DNA of 64,000 bases from Gillisia lutea (GCF_021568705.1 NZ_JAKGTH010000006.1:124001-188000), one strand, 5' to 3'. Shown: positions 1 through 8,634, counted from the stretch's first letter. Made by a program: numbers and translations. Notes: a model not told the origin generated them from the letters alone.

Positions 1-204
1 GGTAGCACCGGTATAAATGAAAAGGATGTTGGCAGCATCATTCTGAAATTCACTTGAAATCCCATTTCGCATACCTTCCCCTATTCCCAATAGCACGATC
101 AGGATAAATATTCCTGAAGCTACCGAAAGCCCGGTTAAAAACGTACGCAATTTGTTCTTGCTTATTGTTTCAAAAATCTCCTGCCATCGTTCAAGATCAA
201 ACAT
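1..204 (-). CDS. ABC transporter permease, MacB-type (partial, N-terminal 68 residues)
   Basis: Only the beginning of the gene is in the window; it runs off the left edge. The start is ATG at 204. The visible protein opens with a short cytosolic amphipathic stretch ([17 protein letters not shown]), then one membrane helix at about residues 22-43, then the start of a periplasmic domain ([10 protein letters not shown]). This is the usual opening of MacB/FtsX-family permeases, which work with a dedicated ATPase to move lipids, peptides or lipoproteins in the envelope by mechanotransmission. The ATPase gene directly upstream overlaps it by 8 bp, so the two are translationally coupled. The substrate cannot be told. 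Confidence 0.8.
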   Translation of the reverse strand, partial: MFDLERWQEIFETISKNKLRTFLTGLSVASGIFILIVLLGIGEGMRNGISSEFQNDAANILFIYTGAT

Positions 205-898
205 TGCTTAAAGCTCTAATTTGGTTAACTGGAGTATCATCTATTATCAATCCGTCTTTTAAGTTTACTATTCTCTTGGTCATTTGTGCAATATCATGTT
301 CATGAGTTACAACCAGAATAGTCCTGCCTTCATCATTAATTCCCTGAATAAGATCCATCACTTCATAAGAAGTTTTGGTATCTAACGCCCCGGTGGGCTC
401 ATCGGCCAATAAGACCTTTGGGTTGGAGGCAAGTGCGCGTGCTATAGCAACTCGTTGTTTTTGACCTCCCGATAATTCATTTGGTAAATGACTTGCCCAT
501 TTAGTTAAACCTACTTTTTCGAGATAGCTCATAGCGATATCTATGCGCTCTTTTCGGTTTACTCCTTGGTAATATAATGGCAAAGCCACATTATCTAGGG
601 CACTTTTATAAGAAATAAGATTAAAGGATTGAAAAATGAATCCTAAGAACTTATTTCTATAGCGAGCTGCAATTTTTTCGTTGAGATTTTTTATTGGAAG
701 TCCGTCTAAGGTATAACTCCCGCTATCAGCCTCATCCAACATTCCCAATATATTAAGAAGTGTAGATTTACCGGAACCTGAGGAGCCCATTATCGATACC
801 AGTTCCCCTTCAGCAACACTGAAATTTATGCCCTTAAGAACATGTAGGGAATTACTTCCTATGGAATACGATTTGTGTAAGTCTTTAATTTCAATCAT
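197..898 (-). CDS. ABC transporter ATP-binding protein (MacB/LolD family)
   Basis: A 233-residue ATPase subunit that powers the MacB-type permease encoded next to it. Visible motifs are Walker [10 protein letters not shown] (38-46), signature LSGGQ (142-146), Walker B VLLADE (162-167) and the H-loop histidine (THEHD, about 199). The length and the sequence DEPTGALD are typical of the MacB/LolD/FtsE subgroup rather than of importers. The stop codon lies inside the start of the permease gene (8 bp overlap). An inverted repeat at 964-983 lies upstream. The substrate is unknown: lipoprotein release, macrolide or peptide export are all compatible. Confidence 0.93.
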   Translation of the reverse strand: MIEIKDLHKSYSIGSNSLHVLKGINFSVAEGELVSIMGSSGSGKSTLLNILGMLDEADSGSYTLDGLPIKNLNEKIAARYRNKFLGFIFQSFNLISYKSALDNVALPLYYQGVNRKERIDIAMSYLEKVGLTKWASHLPNELSGGQKQRVAIARALASNPKVLLADEPTGALDTKTSYEVMDLIQGINDEGRTILVVTHEHDIAQMTKRIVNLKDGLIIDDTPVNQIRALSNV

Positions 899-963
899 AA
901 TAAGGGAATTGGAATACGCGCGAGACCAAATCTCGGCATACCCATAAGACCCTTTTATAAGGC

Positions 964-983
964 CATTGTTACATGCAACAATG
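964..983. repeat. Inverted repeat CATTGTT-N6-AACAATG
   Basis: A perfect 7-bp inverted repeat with a 6-bp spacer, 65 bp upstream of the ABC ATPase start and 35 bp past the stop of the small CxxC protein gene. No T-run follows on either strand, so a simple terminator is unlikely; an operator or mRNA stem is possible. Confidence 0.4.
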
Positions 984-1018
984 TTAGGAAAATGTTAAAT
1001 TTAACTGAAAATTAAGAT

Positions 1019-1246
1019 TTATTCAGTGGTCTTTTTCTTTTTGAACATCCTATAAATGAAATAGCCTATGCCTCCCATAAGGATATAAGGGAATACCATT
1101 AAAAATAAGATCCCATCATTTATTCCTTTAGCGGTAGACTGTGACCCTTCACTTTCAAGCACAGCTCGGCACATAGCGCACTGTGCTTCTGCCAAAGAAG
1201 GCAAGAGTAATAACAACGTTAAAATAAAAATGATTCTATATTTCAT
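1019..1246 (-). CDS. Small exported membrane protein with CxxC motif
   Basis: A 75-residue protein with a signal peptide (about 1-20, ending AEA-Q), a CAMC motif just after the predicted cleavage site (C22, C25), and one membrane helix (about 46-66) followed by a Lys-rich cytosolic tail. The CxxC would face the periplasm, where it could bind a metal or take part in thiol chemistry. It lies 62 bp downstream of the DUF420 gene in the oxidase assembly cluster, all on the minus strand. I do not recognise a named family; the context suggests a role in cytochrome oxidase maturation, which is inference. Confidence 0.75.
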   Translation of the reverse strand: MKYRIIFILTLLLLLPSLAEAQCAMCRAVLESEGSQSTAKGINDGILFLMVFPYILMGGIGYFIYRMFKKKKTTE

Positions 1247-1308
1247 AATAATATCTTCATTAATGAAAGCATTTTTAATGATAAGATAAATATGCTTATA
1301 AAGCTATA

Positions 1309-1842
1309 TTAATAATATGGCCACATAAAAATGTATACCAAAACTCCCGTTATAGCTACATATAACCAAATTGGAAAGGTCCATCTGGCAATTTTAACAT
1401 GTTTATCATACTGCCCCGTTAAACCTCTGTACATAGTAAATAACACCAACGGAACAATAATGGCTGACAGCATTATATGCGTAATTAAAATGAAGAAATA
1501 CACATATCTAAAAACCCCTTCGCCTCCATAAGGTACTGGATCATTACTGATCTTCGAGATAACATAACTTACTAAGAATACACTGGAAAATAAAAAAGCA
1601 GTGATCATAAAATTACGATGCCATTTATACTCCTTTATGGTCATAAAAAAATATCCCGCCATTAGAAACAAAGCGGTAGATCCATTTAGAATTGCGTGAA
1701 ATAAAGGAAATGTTCCAGATTGAGTTCCAAAGATATTATAACGCTCTGGAAGATACATAAGTATAAGTACTGCAATGGGTATTATAATAGATAAACTAAT
1801 TATAACAGGAACCGCTACTCGATCGTTCTTTACTTCTATCAT
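1309..1842 (-). CDS. DUF420 family membrane protein
   Basis: A 177-residue integral membrane protein with about five hydrophobic helices and conserved-looking histidines in or near them (FHAILN, WHRNFM, THIMLS, DKHVKIARWTFPIWLYVAITG). This matches the DUF420/YozB family, which in Bacillus and Bacteroidota accompanies aa3 oxidase genes. It follows the SCO gene with a 3-bp gap, so they are almost certainly cotranscribed. The family's exact job is unsettled; heme or copper handling during oxidase assembly is a reasonable inference. Confidence 0.85.
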   Translation of the reverse strand: MIEVKNDRVAVPVIISLSIIIPIAVLILMYLPERYNIFGTQSGTFPLFHAILNGSTALFLMAGYFFMTIKEYKWHRNFMITAFLFSSVFLVSYVISKISNDPVPYGGEGVFRYVYFFILITHIMLSAIIVPLVLFTMYRGLTGQYDKHVKIARWTFPIWLYVAITGVLVYIFMWPYY

Positions 1843-1845
1843 GTT

Positions 1846-2577
1846 TTAAAGTAATGTATTAATATCCTCTATTAAAATATCTATTTGCGGAGCTTCCTCC
1901 CCTTCTATTACCGATTTATTCCTCTCTACAGAACCTCTGTAATAAATTATTGGGTTTCCAAATTCATCATTTCGCGAACGTACATACCCCTCTTTATCTA
2001 TTAGTGCGAATAAACCAGAATGAGCAAACCCACCAGGAACTGTAGCATCCTTATCTGCAAAGATACCAAATCCGGTATTTGCTATCTCATAGATCTTCTG
2101 TCTATCCCCTGTCAAAAAATTCCAACTAGGGTTGGTAACCCCATAATGTTCTGCATATTGCTTTAGCACTTCAGGAGTATCATGTTCGGGGTCTATGCTG
2201 AACGACGCAATCCCAAAATTCTCTTCATCTTTAAATTGATTCTGAACGTATACTAGGTTCTTATTCATAATAGGGCAAATTGAAGGACATGTACTAAAGA
2301 AGAATTCAACTACATATACTTTCCCAAGATAATCTTTGTTGGTAATGGTATCACCATCCTGGTTTATAAATTTAAAATCAGGCACCTTTTTACGTTGTCC
2401 GTATTGTTCAATATATCCTACTTCCGGGCCCTTTTTAGAACTTTTATTTACGTTCAATCTATCGGACTCTACGATATCATTATTGTTGATTCTTTCAATG
2501 ATTTTCGGAATAAAGATGATTCCAAAAACTAAAATTATGAGAGATATACCAATATATGAGGTGTTCTTTTTCTTCAT
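1846..2577 (-). CDS. SCO1/SenC family copper chaperone
   Basis: A 243-residue protein with an N-terminal membrane anchor (about 8-25) and a periplasmic thioredoxin-fold domain. The copper-binding CxxxC is present (CPSIC, C97 and C101), as is the downstream histidine ligand (FAHSG, H186). SCO proteins deliver copper to the CuA site of cytochrome oxidase subunit II, here the product of the gene at 25686-26816. The gene starts 1 bp after the stop of a cysteine-less SCO-like gene and is followed closely by the DUF420 gene, forming one operon. Confidence 0.95.
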   Translation of the reverse strand: MKKKNTSYIGISLIILVFGIIFIPKIIERINNNDIVESDRLNVNKSSKKGPEVGYIEQYGQRKKVPDFKFINQDGDTITNKDYLGKVYVVEFFFSTCPSICPIMNKNLVYVQNQFKDEENFGIASFSIDPEHDTPEVLKQYAEHYGVTNPSWNFLTGDRQKIYEIANTGFGIFADKDATVPGGFAHSGLFALIDKEGYVRSRNDEFGNPIIYYRGSVERNKSVIEGEEAPQIDILIEDINTLL

Positions 2578-2578
2578 C

Positions 2579-3223
2579 TTATTTATCGATTTGTGCCTTA
2601 TATTTCTTCAATTCAAGACGATATTCAGCTAAAATAACCTTTACATCGTCGCTCATCTTATTATTCAACTCGGACACTGACCGCGAGTCGTAGCCATAAA
2701 GCAAGCCCAGATCTTCATCGTCGTCCCTGCCGCGTAAACTTTCATTCTTATCTATTATAAAAACAAAAGGTGTTTGAAGATTGGTATCGAGCTGTAAATT
2801 GGTTTGGAAGCTCTGAAATATCGACTTTACCTCTTCAGGAGTACCATATACAAATTTCCAGTAATCGGAGTTAGTGATATTATCAAATTCCCGTACAAAA
2901 GTATCGGCGTTATCTTTTGCCGACTTAGGTAGTACAATTACGAATTGAAAATCTTTAAACTTATAAAACTTATTAAGGATCTTTTGATCTAGATTATAAG
3001 TATTTCCTTTTAATGATTCCAGATCATTTCCGAAGAAGGCAACAATCGTGATCTTATCCTTAAAACTTACGGGCGATCCGGCAGCGGTTTCAAGATGAGA
3101 AACATCGTCTACCTGCTCTGTAAGAATGGGAAGCTTGGCAAAATGGTTTACACCCGACGAGAAAAAAAGATAGGCAACAATGGGTAGTAAGAACAATACT
3201 CCAAGAACTAAAAACTTTTTCAT
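2579..3223 (-). CDS. Membrane-anchored SCO/thioredoxin-like protein without the copper-binding cysteines
   Basis: A 214-residue protein with an N-terminal anchor (about 3-22) and a periplasmic domain laid out like SCO: a strand (ITIVAFFGND, 58-67), a second strand (FQFVIVLPKS), and a late strand preceded by TPFVFIID with the thioredoxin-type proline. Where SCO has CxxxC this protein has NDLESLKG, and it contains no cysteine at all. It is the first gene of the SCO-DUF420 operon. It could be a structural partner of SCO or the oxidase. I do not know a named family. Confidence 0.8.
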   Translation of the reverse strand: MKKFLVLGVLFLLPIVAYLFFSSGVNHFAKLPILTEQVDDVSHLETAAGSPVSFKDKITIVAFFGNDLESLKGNTYNLDQKILNKFYKFKDFQFVIVLPKSAKDNADTFVREFDNITNSDYWKFVYGTPEEVKSIFQSFQTNLQLDTNLQTPFVFIIDKNESLRGRDDDEDLGLLYGYDSRSVSELNNKMSDDVKVILAEYRLELKKYKAQIDK

Positions 3224-3248
3224 AAAAAACAGCCTTTCAAAAGGAGTA

Positions 3249-3256
3249 CAAAAATA
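3249..3256 (-). promoter_or_regulatory. Putative promoter -7 box for the SCO-like/SCO/DUF420 operon
   Basis: TATTTTTG on the minus strand matches the Bacteroidota -7 consensus TAnnTTTG and lies about 26 bp before the start codon at 3223. A -33 TTTG at the expected distance is not obvious, so this is tentative. Confidence 0.35.
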
Positions 3257-3284
3257 AAAAGACGGTTTTAAAAAACCGTCTTTT
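3256..3284 (-). terminator. Intrinsic terminator after cytochrome oxidase subunit IV
   Basis: The stem AAAGACGGTTTT/AAAACCGTCTTT is followed on the minus strand by a T-rich tract. It lies 18 bp past the stop of the subunit IV gene and separates the ctaB-coxIII-coxIV operon from the SCO operon. Confidence 0.8.
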
Positions 3285-3301
3285 CAAGTGTTTTTAACTT
3301 A

Positions 3302-3664
3302 TTAAAAGTCCCAAACAACATAGTTGTTCTTATAGACTTCGTGTATATAATCTCCTTCAGTTAATAATATAAACATCAGATAACTAATCAAAAAGATCGA
3401 TGTCCAAACGATAGATCGTCGCAGTCCCTTAGATTCGCCTTCAAGGTGCATAAAGGCCCATGCTATATAGTATGCTTTGTAAATCGTCAAGATAATGAAG
3501 ATCCAGTTAAGCAATTTCATACTAAATAGGTGTGTATTAACCAGAAAATCTGGTCTAATAATCCCTAAAATTACTTCTGCTATGGTTACTACAGAAAGAA
3601 GGATGAATACATACCAAATTCTTTTTGTATTAGATTCGTGTTTTTGTGAAGTACTATGTGCCAT
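3302..3664 (-). CDS. Cytochrome c oxidase subunit IV (prokaryotic type)
   Basis: A 120-residue protein with three membrane helices (about 16-36, 49-74, 83-103) and the conserved sequence YIAWAFMHLEGE between helices 2 and 3, characteristic of the bacterial cytochrome c oxidase subunit IV/CtaF family. It is a small accessory subunit that stabilises the aa3 oxidase. It ends an operon of heme O synthase and two subunit III proteins, 17 bp after the larger subunit III gene, and a strong terminator follows. Confidence 0.9.
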   Translation of the reverse strand: MAHSTSQKHESNTKRIWYVFILLSVVTIAEVILGIIRPDFLVNTHLFSMKLLNWIFIILTIYKAYYIAWAFMHLEGESKGLRRSIVWTSIFLISYLMFILLTEGDYIHEVYKNNYVVWDF

Positions 3665-3681
3665 TTTTTATTATTTCAGAA

Positions 3682-4662
3682 TTAAACCAGGTAAAAGAAG
3701 GTAAATACAAATACCCAAACCAAATCTACAAAGTGCCAGTATAGACCAACCTTTTCAACCATTTCATAACTTCCTCTACGCTCATAGGTACCTAATATAA
3801 CGTTAAAGAAAATGATGATGTTTATTATTACTCCAGAGAACACGTGAAATCCGTGGAATCCAGTAATAAAGAAAAAGAAGTCTGCAAATAATGGCGGGCC
3901 ATATTCGTTATGAGTAAGGTTAGCACCTTCTACAACTCCTACAGCTTCATTATTCATTTTAGCTAAGGATTCTTCTCTTGTAAGTATTGTTTTATGACCT
4001 TCTTCATTAGTACGTTGAGATCTTATTAAAAGATCTTCATTTGCCAAGAATCCAGCTTTCACTTCCTCTAAACTATAGCTAGGAAGCGACTCACCGGAAG
4101 TAAACCATATTCCACTTTGTTTGGTATGGTTCACTCTTTCTGCAGGTTGTGCAATAGCAATATCCTCCAAGGCCATTCGTTCTCCCTCTCCATTCACAAA
4201 TTGAAGCACATTACCACCTTTTGTAGTTACCGCTCCATATTCCCCATTAATGAAATTTTTCCATTCCCATGCTTGTGACCCCACGAAGATCAAACCTCCA
4301 ATAACGGTTAAAAACATGTACAAGGTTACTTTGCCTTTTTTCATGTGATGTCCGGCATCTACCGCCAAAACCATGGTTACAGAGGAAAAAATAAGAATAA
4401 ATGTCATCAATGCAACGTAGTACATTGGTGCATCTACTCCATGCAAAAATGGAAAGTGATTAAACACTTCGTCGGCAATTGGCCAGGAATCAATAAACTT
4501 GAATCTAGAGAATCCGTAAGCCGCTAAAAATCCTGAAAAGGTAAGTGCATCAGAGAGGATGAAGAACCACATCATCATTTTACCATAACTGGCTCTTAAA
4601 GGTTCGTTTCCACCGCCCCAGGTTTTACCTTCGGTGCCTGTTCTAATAACAGTAGCTTCCAT
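3682..4662 (-). CDS. Cytochrome c oxidase subunit III, long form with soluble insert
   Basis: A 326-residue heme-copper oxidase subunit III with the family's signatures (FFFITGFHGFHVF, the final YWHFVDLVWVFVFTFFYLV). It differs from the 193-residue paralogue next to it by a hydrophilic insert of roughly 110 residues between membrane helices, about residues 135-250. Subunit III binds lipid and supports turnover of subunit I. The oxidase subunits I and II lie 20 kb away at 23.8-26.8 kb. It overlaps no neighbour; a possible internal promoter lies at 4690-4697. Confidence 0.93.
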   Translation of the reverse strand: MEATVIRTGTEGKTWGGGNEPLRASYGKMMMWFFILSDALTFSGFLAAYGFSRFKFIDSWPIADEVFNHFPFLHGVDAPMYYVALMTFILIFSSVTMVLAVDAGHHMKKGKVTLYMFLTVIGGLIFVGSQAWEWKNFINGEYGAVTTKGGNVLQFVNGEGERMALEDIAIAQPAERVNHTKQSGIWFTSGESLPSYSLEEVKAGFLANEDLLIRSQRTNEEGHKTILTREESLAKMNNEAVGVVEGANLTHNEYGPPLFADFFFFITGFHGFHVFSGVIINIIIFFNVILGTYERRGSYEMVEKVGLYWHFVDLVWVFVFTFFYLV

Positions 4663-4689
4663 ATGAAGAAATTGAATTTAAATGATGAG

Positions 4690-4697
4690 CAAAAATA
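4690..4697 (-). promoter_or_regulatory. Putative internal promoter -7 box before long subunit III
   Basis: TATTTTTG on the minus strand fits TAnnTTTG and lies 28 bp before the start codon at 4662. The -33 position reads TTTC. It may give extra transcription of the last two genes of the operon. Confidence 0.3.
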
Positions 4698-4707
4698 CGT
4701 AAATTTA

Positions 4708-5289
4708 TTATGTAAAGAAATATAAAAACACAAACAGGAAAACCCATAGAATGTCAAGAAAGTGCCAAAACGTCGCACCCAACTCAATTCCAAGCATTTG
4801 TCCCGGAAAGTAGCGTTGTTTAAAATGGTTATAAATTACCACTAAAAGCACTATCAAACCCGCTGCCAGGTGGGCAAGATGGGCCACAACAATAACATAT
4901 ATCATAGAGGTTGTCACTGTACCTTCACTACCGGTAAAAAAGTAACCTGCCCTCATAATTTCAGCAAAACTTTCAAGCTGCAATATTACAAATGCAATCC
5001 CCAATACCAATGTTGCTATTAAAAACAATGAAGCATTCTTTCTATTAGCCTTAGCGATGTTATTTTTAGCCATTATAAAAGTTACACTACTTATCATAAT
5101 AACTAATGTGCTCCAATATAAGGATGGCGGCAGTTGGAAATCGGTAAGCCAGTCTGGCCTGCTCTTACTCACAATATAAGCACTAGCTAACCCGGCAAAC
5201 ATCATTACCATACTTATCATCCCGAACCAAAGCATCATTTTTTTTGCTCGTCCTATCTTTTGTTCTTTGGTTCCTTCTGTTAAATCCAT
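4708..5289 (-). CDS. Cytochrome c oxidase subunit III family protein, short form
   Basis: A 193-residue protein with five predicted membrane helices and a typical subunit III ending (GATFWHFLDILWVFLFVFLYFF). It resembles the N-terminally trimmed subunit III/CyoC form. Flavobacteria commonly encode two subunit III proteins in tandem, as here. Its start overlaps the end of heme O synthase by 10 bp, which indicates translational coupling. Confidence 0.93.
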   Translation of the reverse strand: MDLTEGTKEQKIGRAKKMMLWFGMISMVMMFAGLASAYIVSKSRPDWLTDFQLPPSLYWSTLVIMISSVTFIMAKNNIAKANRKNASLFLIATLVLGIAFVILQLESFAEIMRAGYFFTGSEGTVTTSMIYVIVVAHLAHLAAGLIVLLVVIYNHFKQRYFPGQMLGIELGATFWHFLDILWVFLFVFLYFFT

Positions 5290-6191
5290 TGTCTTATAAA
5301 TTTATCTAAAACATATACTATTTGAAGCAAGGTGATATACGACACACTTGCAAACATTAATTTCTTAGCCGAAATAGCATCTCTATTCTTATACAATTTA
5401 AATGCATAATAAAGCATTCCCAAGCCAAGAATAAGAATGATCACTCCCGAAACTGGCGTTAAATACAATTTTCCTGTGACCCCAAAAACAGGAATAAGCG
5501 AGACCATAATAGTCCACACTGTATACAAGATAACCTGAATCGCTGTTCCTTTATCCCTTTTTCCGGTAGGCAACATAAAAAAACCTCCTTTTTTATAGTC
5601 CTCAAATAACCACCACCCTATTGCCCAGAAATGAGGAAATTGCCAGAAGAATTGAATCATGAACAAGGTTCCTGGCTCTATGCTAAATTCATTAGTTGCA
5701 GCTACCCAGCCTAACATAAAAGGAATAGCACCGGGGAAAGCGCCTACAAATACCGAAAGCGGTGTTTTAGTTTTTAACGGCGTATAAATGCTCACATATA
5801 AAAAGATGCTAATAGCCGCAAACATAGCAGTTTTAGGATTGATAAAATACAATACCACCAAACCGAGAATAGTTAGCACCGTAGCAATAGTAAAGGCGGA
5901 ATTTACAGACATCCTACCGGCAGGGATAGGCCTATTTCTAGTACGCTCCATTAAAACATCAAGATCCCTCTCAATAATCTGATTATAGGCGTTGGAAGCC
6001 CCCACCATACAGTACCCTCCAATAGCCAAGAGAAACACAGTTACAAAATCGATGACCTCTGCTCCTAAAAAATATCCGGCAACCGAAGAAAAGACAACAC
6101 TAACAGCTAAACGCATTTTAGTGATCTCTTTGAAATCTGAAAGTATTGATATTGAAGGGGTATGTGCGCTTGTATTACTCAAAAAAAGCAA
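5280..6191 (-). CDS. ctaB: Protoheme IX farnesyltransferase (heme O synthase)
   Basis: About 303 residues, UbiA-family prenyltransferase with up to nine membrane helices. The first Asp-rich substrate motif is clear (NAYNQIIERDLDVLMERTRNRP), as is the second region (FEDYKKGGFFMLP). It farnesylates protoheme to heme O, the precursor of heme A for the aa3 oxidase. No ATG exists near the start: TTG codons occur at 6191 and 6182. The second gives a protein beginning MSNTSAHTP and a leader of about 16 nt from the predicted promoter, so it may be the true start. First gene of the operon with two subunit III genes and subunit IV. Confidence 0.94.
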   Translation of the reverse strand: MLFLSNTSAHTPSISILSDFKEITKMRLAVSVVFSSVAGYFLGAEVIDFVTVFLLAIGGYCMVGASNAYNQIIERDLDVLMERTRNRPIPAGRMSVNSAFTIATVLTILGLVVLYFINPKTAMFAAISIFLYVSIYTPLKTKTPLSVFVGAFPGAIPFMLGWVAATNEFSIEPGTLFMIQFFWQFPHFWAIGWWLFEDYKKGGFFMLPTGKRDKGTAIQVILYTVWTIMVSLIPVFGVTGKLYLTPVSGVIILILGLGMLYYAFKLYKNRDAISAKKLMFASVSYITLLQIVYVLDKFIRQWI

Positions 6192-6204
6192 TTTTTAATT
6201 GGCG

Positions 6205-6235
6205 CAAAGATACTCCTTAATTGTTTTCTAACAAG
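6205..6235 (-). promoter_or_regulatory. Promoter of the ctaB-coxIII-coxIII-coxIV operon
   Basis: On the minus strand a -33 element CTTG (6235-6232) is followed after 19 bp by TATCTTTG (6212-6205), an exact TAnnTTTG. The predicted transcript starts near 6198, only a few bases before the TTG start codons. Confidence 0.55.
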
Positions 6236-6373
6236 AGTGGAAAACTGTTAATTTCCTTGCTTAACACAGAGCTTTTAAAAGGAAATACTTTAAAAGAATA
6301 ACAAATAAAATGAATAATATTCAAATAAAATCCTATATCCTATTTGATACACCTAATTATTTAAGAATAATAT

Positions 6374-6393
6374 GAAGAGTCAGCTCACTCTTC
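6374..6393 (-). terminator. Probable terminator after the RemB-like gene
   Basis: The stem GAAGAGT/ACTCTTC with a 6-nt loop is followed on the minus strand by an AT-rich tract (ATATTATTCTT). It lies 20 bp past the stop codon at 6413. The U-run is imperfect. Confidence 0.5.
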
Positions 6394-6412
6394 CTTTGTT
6401 AAAATTAACAGA

Positions 6413-8509
6413 TCAATAATCGTAATACCAGTTAAATATATCGGTACGTAAGCCTAAATTGAACCAAACGGTGCTATTTTCAAAATTAGCTTGAGTATTT
6501 AACTCCGGATTAAAGTTCCTATATATAAAACTTCCGAAGAGTTTTAAATTAGTCGCCGGATTCACAATATAACCGGTCTCGAATTCTGTAAAGAACGAAG
6601 TGGTAGTATTTCCTTGCCCTATCTCTACCCCAGAATCAAAAGGCCTGTTTTTTTCGGTACCATAAATTCCACCTCCGTAATACGCATTATCTACATCGTT
6701 AGCAAAATCAAACCCACGCTTTCCTATCACGAATTTCGCACTTCCATACAACCTATCTTTTCTATATCTCGCAATTCCTACAAACTCTCTAAAGTTAGCA
6801 CCCCATAAATGAGCCATTGACTGGTTGTTATGTCCGTAGTTCAATACTATGGAGTTATGAGAATAGGTATATGGCCTTACCTGATTGTATTCAGCTTGCA
6901 GGTATAAATTTTGAATTTTAAAAGCATCGAAATACTTAACTCCTAATTGGAAACCTAATTTATTTTTCCAACTTTGCTCTTTCCCAAATACATCTGAAGA
7001 AGAAAATTCATCAATGATCCATTGCCCATACAAGTTCAGCTGATCGCTCCATTTATATTTTCCGGTAATCCCAATAATTGCATTTCCACCATTCGCACCG
7101 GTTGAGAATTCGATAGCACGATAAAAGATCACAGGGTTCAAATAATTCACATCAAACCCTCTCCCATTATCATTTTGCCAGATAACAGATTCAAACAAAC
7201 CAAGATTGAAGCGTTTGCTTAAGTTCAAACTCAAATAATGGTTGGCCATATATTTAGTTCGATAAGAACCTTCAGCTGAAACCTCTTTCCTAACATCTCT
7301 AAGAGACATCCAGGTATTGGTGTATTTAAGTTTCCAAAATTGAGTATTCAGTTTTAAATAAGGATAGGGACTAGCAGCATCCCCCATTAACAAAGAACGA
7401 TAGCCGTCTCCTATGAAATTCTTCCCATGCCCCAACTGCACACTGAAAAAATCTACAGGACTATAAGAAATATAGCCTTCAGCCACAGGGAAATCGTATC
7501 CATCACCCATAAATTCCTTAGCAACACCTCTGCCCGGGACTATGGCCGGGTTACCTCCATAAGGCTGAATACTCTCAGCATATGTGTTGAAATAATCTGC
7601 AAATCGGCCCTGACTCTCAAAAACAACCGTATAAAAATTGAAGTTTTCGCCAAGACCCCCCTGAAAAATAGCCCCTCGAGTATTATTATAGGTGTAATCA
7701 ACATCACTTTCAAAATTCTTACCTAATTCCAGATCAAAAACCACATCTCCCGTAAACCAATAGTTTTCTCCCTGAAAGGTTACCAGATGCTCATTCCAAA
7801 TTTTCCTACCTAACCAGGAGTTGGATTTCTTAAGTAATTTTTGTCGCTCTTCATCAAAATGATAATAATTAGAAACATCACTATATAAATAAGGTTTTGA
7901 AGCAGTATGCGTGTTGGTTCCCAGTTGATTCATTTCAGCATCGAACCTATTGTATATCTCATGAGATAGAGGAATTAAAATATTACTCTTTGAAATTGGA
8001 CTTATGAATTTTTTAGATTTAATTGCGCTGTACTCGTCTAAAGCATTTATAATAGGATATTCATTCTCTTTCTCTACTATCAGAGGTTTTGGCTCTCTAA
8101 GCGTATCCTGCAAAGGAATTTTGACGGTCAACCTAAATTGCGAATAAGTAGGCTCTCCATTATAAGTGGCACGTGAAACATTTGGTAATTTATTAAAAAC
8201 TCTTTTAGCCTCTTCCTTTAATTCGGAATAGACCGCATCTACATAAAGTATTTTGAAGAGACCTTGTTTTGTGATTTCAAAAAGAATGACCATCTCACCT
8301 TTGTAATTCTCATCTATAACTTTTTGTGGAAGAATGAAATTATCCAGCACAAATGACTGAAGGATGTTTTGAAAACATGATTGCTCATTAATATGAGTAA
8401 CATCTTCACATTGAGGAAATACTGGATAGGTTTCAAAATCGCTTAAACTATCTTGAGCAAAGCCGGAAAAAGTAAATAACACTAAAAGTAGGCATCCAAA
8501 ATTTCTCAT
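6413..8509 (-). CDS. RemB-like outer-membrane protein with N-terminal TonB C-terminal-like domain
   Basis: The ATG at 8509 gives 698 residues beginning with a clear signal peptide (MRNFGCLLLVLFTFSGFAQ); the longer reading frame to 8554 adds 15 residues in front of the signal and is unlikely. After the signal, about residues 27-135 resemble the C-terminal domain of TonB (PVFPQCE, EMVILFEITKQG, EEAKRVFNKLP), like the TonB encoded just upstream. The remaining ~550 residues are rich in Tyr/Asn/Trp and alternating strands, ending NWYYDY, as in an outer-membrane barrel. The best match I recall is gliding motility protein RemB of Flavobacterium johnsoniae. The identification is moderate; the barrel assignment is firmer. 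Confidence 0.65.
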   Translation of the reverse strand: MRNFGCLLLVLFTFSGFAQDSLSDFETYPVFPQCEDVTHINEQSCFQNILQSFVLDNFILPQKVIDENYKGEMVILFEITKQGLFKILYVDAVYSELKEEAKRVFNKLPNVSRATYNGEPTYSQFRLTVKIPLQDTLREPKPLIVEKENEYPIINALDEYSAIKSKKFISPISKSNILIPLSHEIYNRFDAEMNQLGTNTHTASKPYLYSDVSNYYHFDEERQKLLKKSNSWLGRKIWNEHLVTFQGENYWFTGDVVFDLELGKNFESDVDYTYNNTRGAIFQGGLGENFNFYTVVFESQGRFADYFNTYAESIQPYGGNPAIVPGRGVAKEFMGDGYDFPVAEGYISYSPVDFFSVQLGHGKNFIGDGYRSLLMGDAASPYPYLKLNTQFWKLKYTNTWMSLRDVRKEVSAEGSYRTKYMANHYLSLNLSKRFNLGLFESVIWQNDNGRGFDVNYLNPVIFYRAIEFSTGANGGNAIIGITGKYKWSDQLNLYGQWIIDEFSSSDVFGKEQSWKNKLGFQLGVKYFDAFKIQNLYLQAEYNQVRPYTYSHNSIVLNYGHNNQSMAHLWGANFREFVGIARYRKDRLYGSAKFVIGKRGFDFANDVDNAYYGGGIYGTEKNRPFDSGVEIGQGNTTTSFFTEFETGYIVNPATNLKLFGSFIYRNFNPELNTQANFENSTVWFNLGLRTDIFNWYYDY

Positions 8510-8582
8510 AAAGGGGAGCGCGAAGTTACTGGTTGAGCAGCCGAAAGATACCAATTTTTTTATTCTTTAGAACTGAAAATAA

Positions 8583-8614
8583 AAATCCCCAAACCGCGAA
8601 CGATTTGGGGATTT
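8583..8614 (-). terminator. Intrinsic terminator after tonB
   Basis: The stem AAATCCCCAAA/TTTGGGGATTT with a 10-nt loop is followed on the minus strand by TTTTATTTT. It lies 21 bp past the tonB stop and ends the gcvH-vanZ-tonB operon. Confidence 0.85.
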
Positions 8615-8634
8615 ACTATATTATGTAATATTAT

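Noticed and set aside
4596-4793. 65-residue minus-strand frame bridging the two subunit III genes
   Set aside because: It overlaps the coding ends of both subunit III genes in another frame and has no coding character of its own.
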